Shown here one piece after another: positions 4,902 to 6,082 of a DNA stretch of 6,082 bases. A program made the translations under genes and the position numbers. This stretch comes from a candidate division Zixibacteria bacterium SM23_81 (GTDB lineage: Bacteria > SM23-81). How positions within the stretch are numbered: position 1 is the stretch's first letter; every line of letters begins with the position of its first letter. Under the pieces are notes generated by a model. It was not told the origin of the DNA and did no database searches. It saw nothing but the letters and a program-made list of their open reading frames with translations. The DNA is taken from positions 1 through 6,082 of the forward strand of contig LJUY01000092.1 in NCBI GenBank assembly GCA_001304015.1. Reading direction: 5' to 3'.

Positions 4902-6082
4902 ATGGACCTAGAAAGGCTTTACTCAACAAATATGAAGAACACCAAGCGAAGTGCCATCCGAGAACTTCTGAAGCTAACCGAGAAAGAGGGCCTCATCTCC
5001 TTTGGTGGTGGATTTCCCGATCCCGGTGTTTTCCCCAAAGAGGAGATTGCCCAAATCACCGCCGAGGTCTTGGCCGCTGAGGGTAATTCCGCCCTTCAAT
5101 ATGGTCTTACCGCTGGAAACCCACGATTGAGAAGGGCCCTGGCCAAATGGGGAGCAGCCCAAGGACTCCATTTGGGAGAGGAAAACGTCATCATCACCAC
5201 CGCTTCTCAACAGGGATTGGAGTTAGTCAGCAAGATGTTCATCGACCCTGGAGACACGGTCATAGTTGAATTGCCCAGCTATTTGGGTGGTTTAAACGCT
5301 TTTACCAGCTATCGAGCGAATTTGGTGAGCATACCCCTTGACGACGAGGGCATGAAGGTAGATTTGCTCAGCGACAAGCTCAAAGAACTGCATGGCCTGG
5401 GCAAAATGCCAAAGTTCATTTACGTGGTCCCCGATTTCCAAAATCCGGCTGGGGTAACGCTGTCTCTGGAGAGACGAAGAAAACTCCTCGAGCTCTGCTA
5501 TCAATACGATCTGCTCTTGGTGGAGGATACTCCCTATCGCGAGCTGCGCTTTGAGGGCACGGCCCCACTGGATCTGTTGGCCCTGGACGAGAGAGGTTAC
5601 GTCATCTCCCTGCACACCTTCTCCAAGATCCTGTTCCCGGGCATGAGATTGGGATGGGCCCTCGGCCCCCGGGAGATCATCGACAAGATGGAGCTGGCCA
5701 AACAGTCCATGGATCTCTGTTCACCCTCTTTCACCCAATCCATCGTCCTTCGCTATATGGAACGTGGGCTCCTGGAACCTCAAATCCAGCGAATAATCAG
5801 CATCTACCGTAAAAAACGAGACACCATGCTGAAAGCTCTGGAGGCTTACATGCCCAAGGTCCCCGGCATGCATTGGACGCATCCCGAGGGCGGTTTGTTT
5901 CTGTGGGTCACTCTTCCGGAGAGCATCGATACCGAGGAGATGTTCACCGAAGCGGTGGAACGAAATGTGGCTTATGTGGTGGGCAAAGCCTTTTGCGCCG
6001 ATGGCGGGGGGGAGAATTCCATGCGTTTGAATTTCTCCTTCCCCACCGAGGAAGAAATCTCGGAGGGTATTCGCAGACTGGC
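4902..6082 (+). CDS. PLP-dependent class I/II aminotransferase (2-aminoadipate aminotransferase/LysN-like), 3' end cut off
   Basis: 393 complete codons lie in the window; relatives are about 395-405 residues, so only a short tail is missing. The fold-type I markers are in order: SFGGGFPDPGVFP near residues 35-47, QYGLTAGNPRLRRAL near 66-80, TASQQGLELV for the cofactor phosphate loop, NPAG with N181, EDTPY with D209 (pairs with the pyridine nitrogen) and Y212, FSK with the Schiff-base lysine K242 followed by FPGMRLGW, and R375 in MRLNFSF, which binds the substrate carboxylate. The N-terminal SAIRELLKLTE resembles the LysN/2-aminoadipate and MocR-like subgroup, whose members act on aminoadipate, aromatic or branched-chain amino acids. 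The exact substrate cannot be read from sequence. No GntR DNA-binding domain precedes it, so it is an enzyme and not a MocR regulator. It is probably expressed separately from nadD. Confidence 0.92.
   Translation, partial: MDLERLYSTNMKNTKRSAIRELLKLTEKEGLISFGGGFPDPGVFPKEEIAQITAEVLAAEGNSALQYGLTAGNPRLRRALAKWGAAQGLHLGEENVIITTASQQGLELVSKMFIDPGDTVIVELPSYLGGLNAFTSYRANLVSIPLDDEGMKVDLLSDKLKELHGLGKMPKFIYVVPDFQNPAGVTLSLERRRKLLELCYQYDLLLVEDTPYRELRFEGTAPLDLLALDERGYVISLHTFSKILFPGMRLGWALGPREIIDKMELAKQSMDLCSPSFTQSIVLRYMERGLLEPQIQRIISIYRKKRDTMLKALEAYMPKVPGMHWTHPEGGLFLWVTLPESIDTEEMFTEAVERNVAYVVGKAFCADGGGENSMRLNFSFPTEEEISEGIRRL

Overview
The window reads as ordinary chromosomal DNA of a moderately GC-rich diderm (Gram-negative-type) bacterium. 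The diderm assignment rests on direct sequence evidence: a PorV/FadL-like outer-membrane beta-barrel protein, two lipoproteins with clear lipoboxes, and a BamD-type outer-membrane assembly factor. The barrel's N-terminal AMGGAFV...NPAA signature recalls proteins common in the Fibrobacteres-Chlorobi-Bacteroidetes group and related candidate phyla. That placement is a guess from style, not a demonstrated affiliation. All genes run on the + strand. I see no CRISPR array, insertion sequence, tRNA or rRNA.

Layout. Positions 1-83 hold the probable tail of an upstream gene whose TGA overlaps the next ATG (ATGA). Positions 80-1141 encode the outer-membrane barrel protein. A strong sigma70-type promoter (TTGACA at 1164) then starts a compact three-gene envelope operon: a CpoB/YbgF-like coiled-coil and TPR lipoprotein (1249-1935), an unrecognised exported protein with a C-terminal membrane segment (2004-2654, possibly starting at an ATA at 1974), and BamD (2670-3449). 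A 361-nt non-coding stretch separates this from nadD (3811-4428), the NAD-biosynthesis adenylyltransferase. A second, 473-nt non-coding stretch contains a good promoter, short repeats, a perfect hairpin and a near-palindrome. It precedes a PLP-dependent class I/II aminotransferase (4902 to the window end, missing only the last few residues).

How the genes fit together. The first half is an outer-membrane biogenesis neighbourhood: a barrel protein, the lipoprotein BamD that helps insert barrels, a CpoB-like lipoprotein, and a small unknown exported protein tightly packed between the two TPR lipoproteins. The unknown protein is the most interesting coding item, because its context suggests an envelope role while I recognise no family. 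The second half is soluble metabolism (NAD and amino acids) with its own regulatory space.

I did not find a convincing new biological system. The items most worth a second look are the unknown protein and its possible ATA start, and the structured leader region upstream of the aminotransferase.
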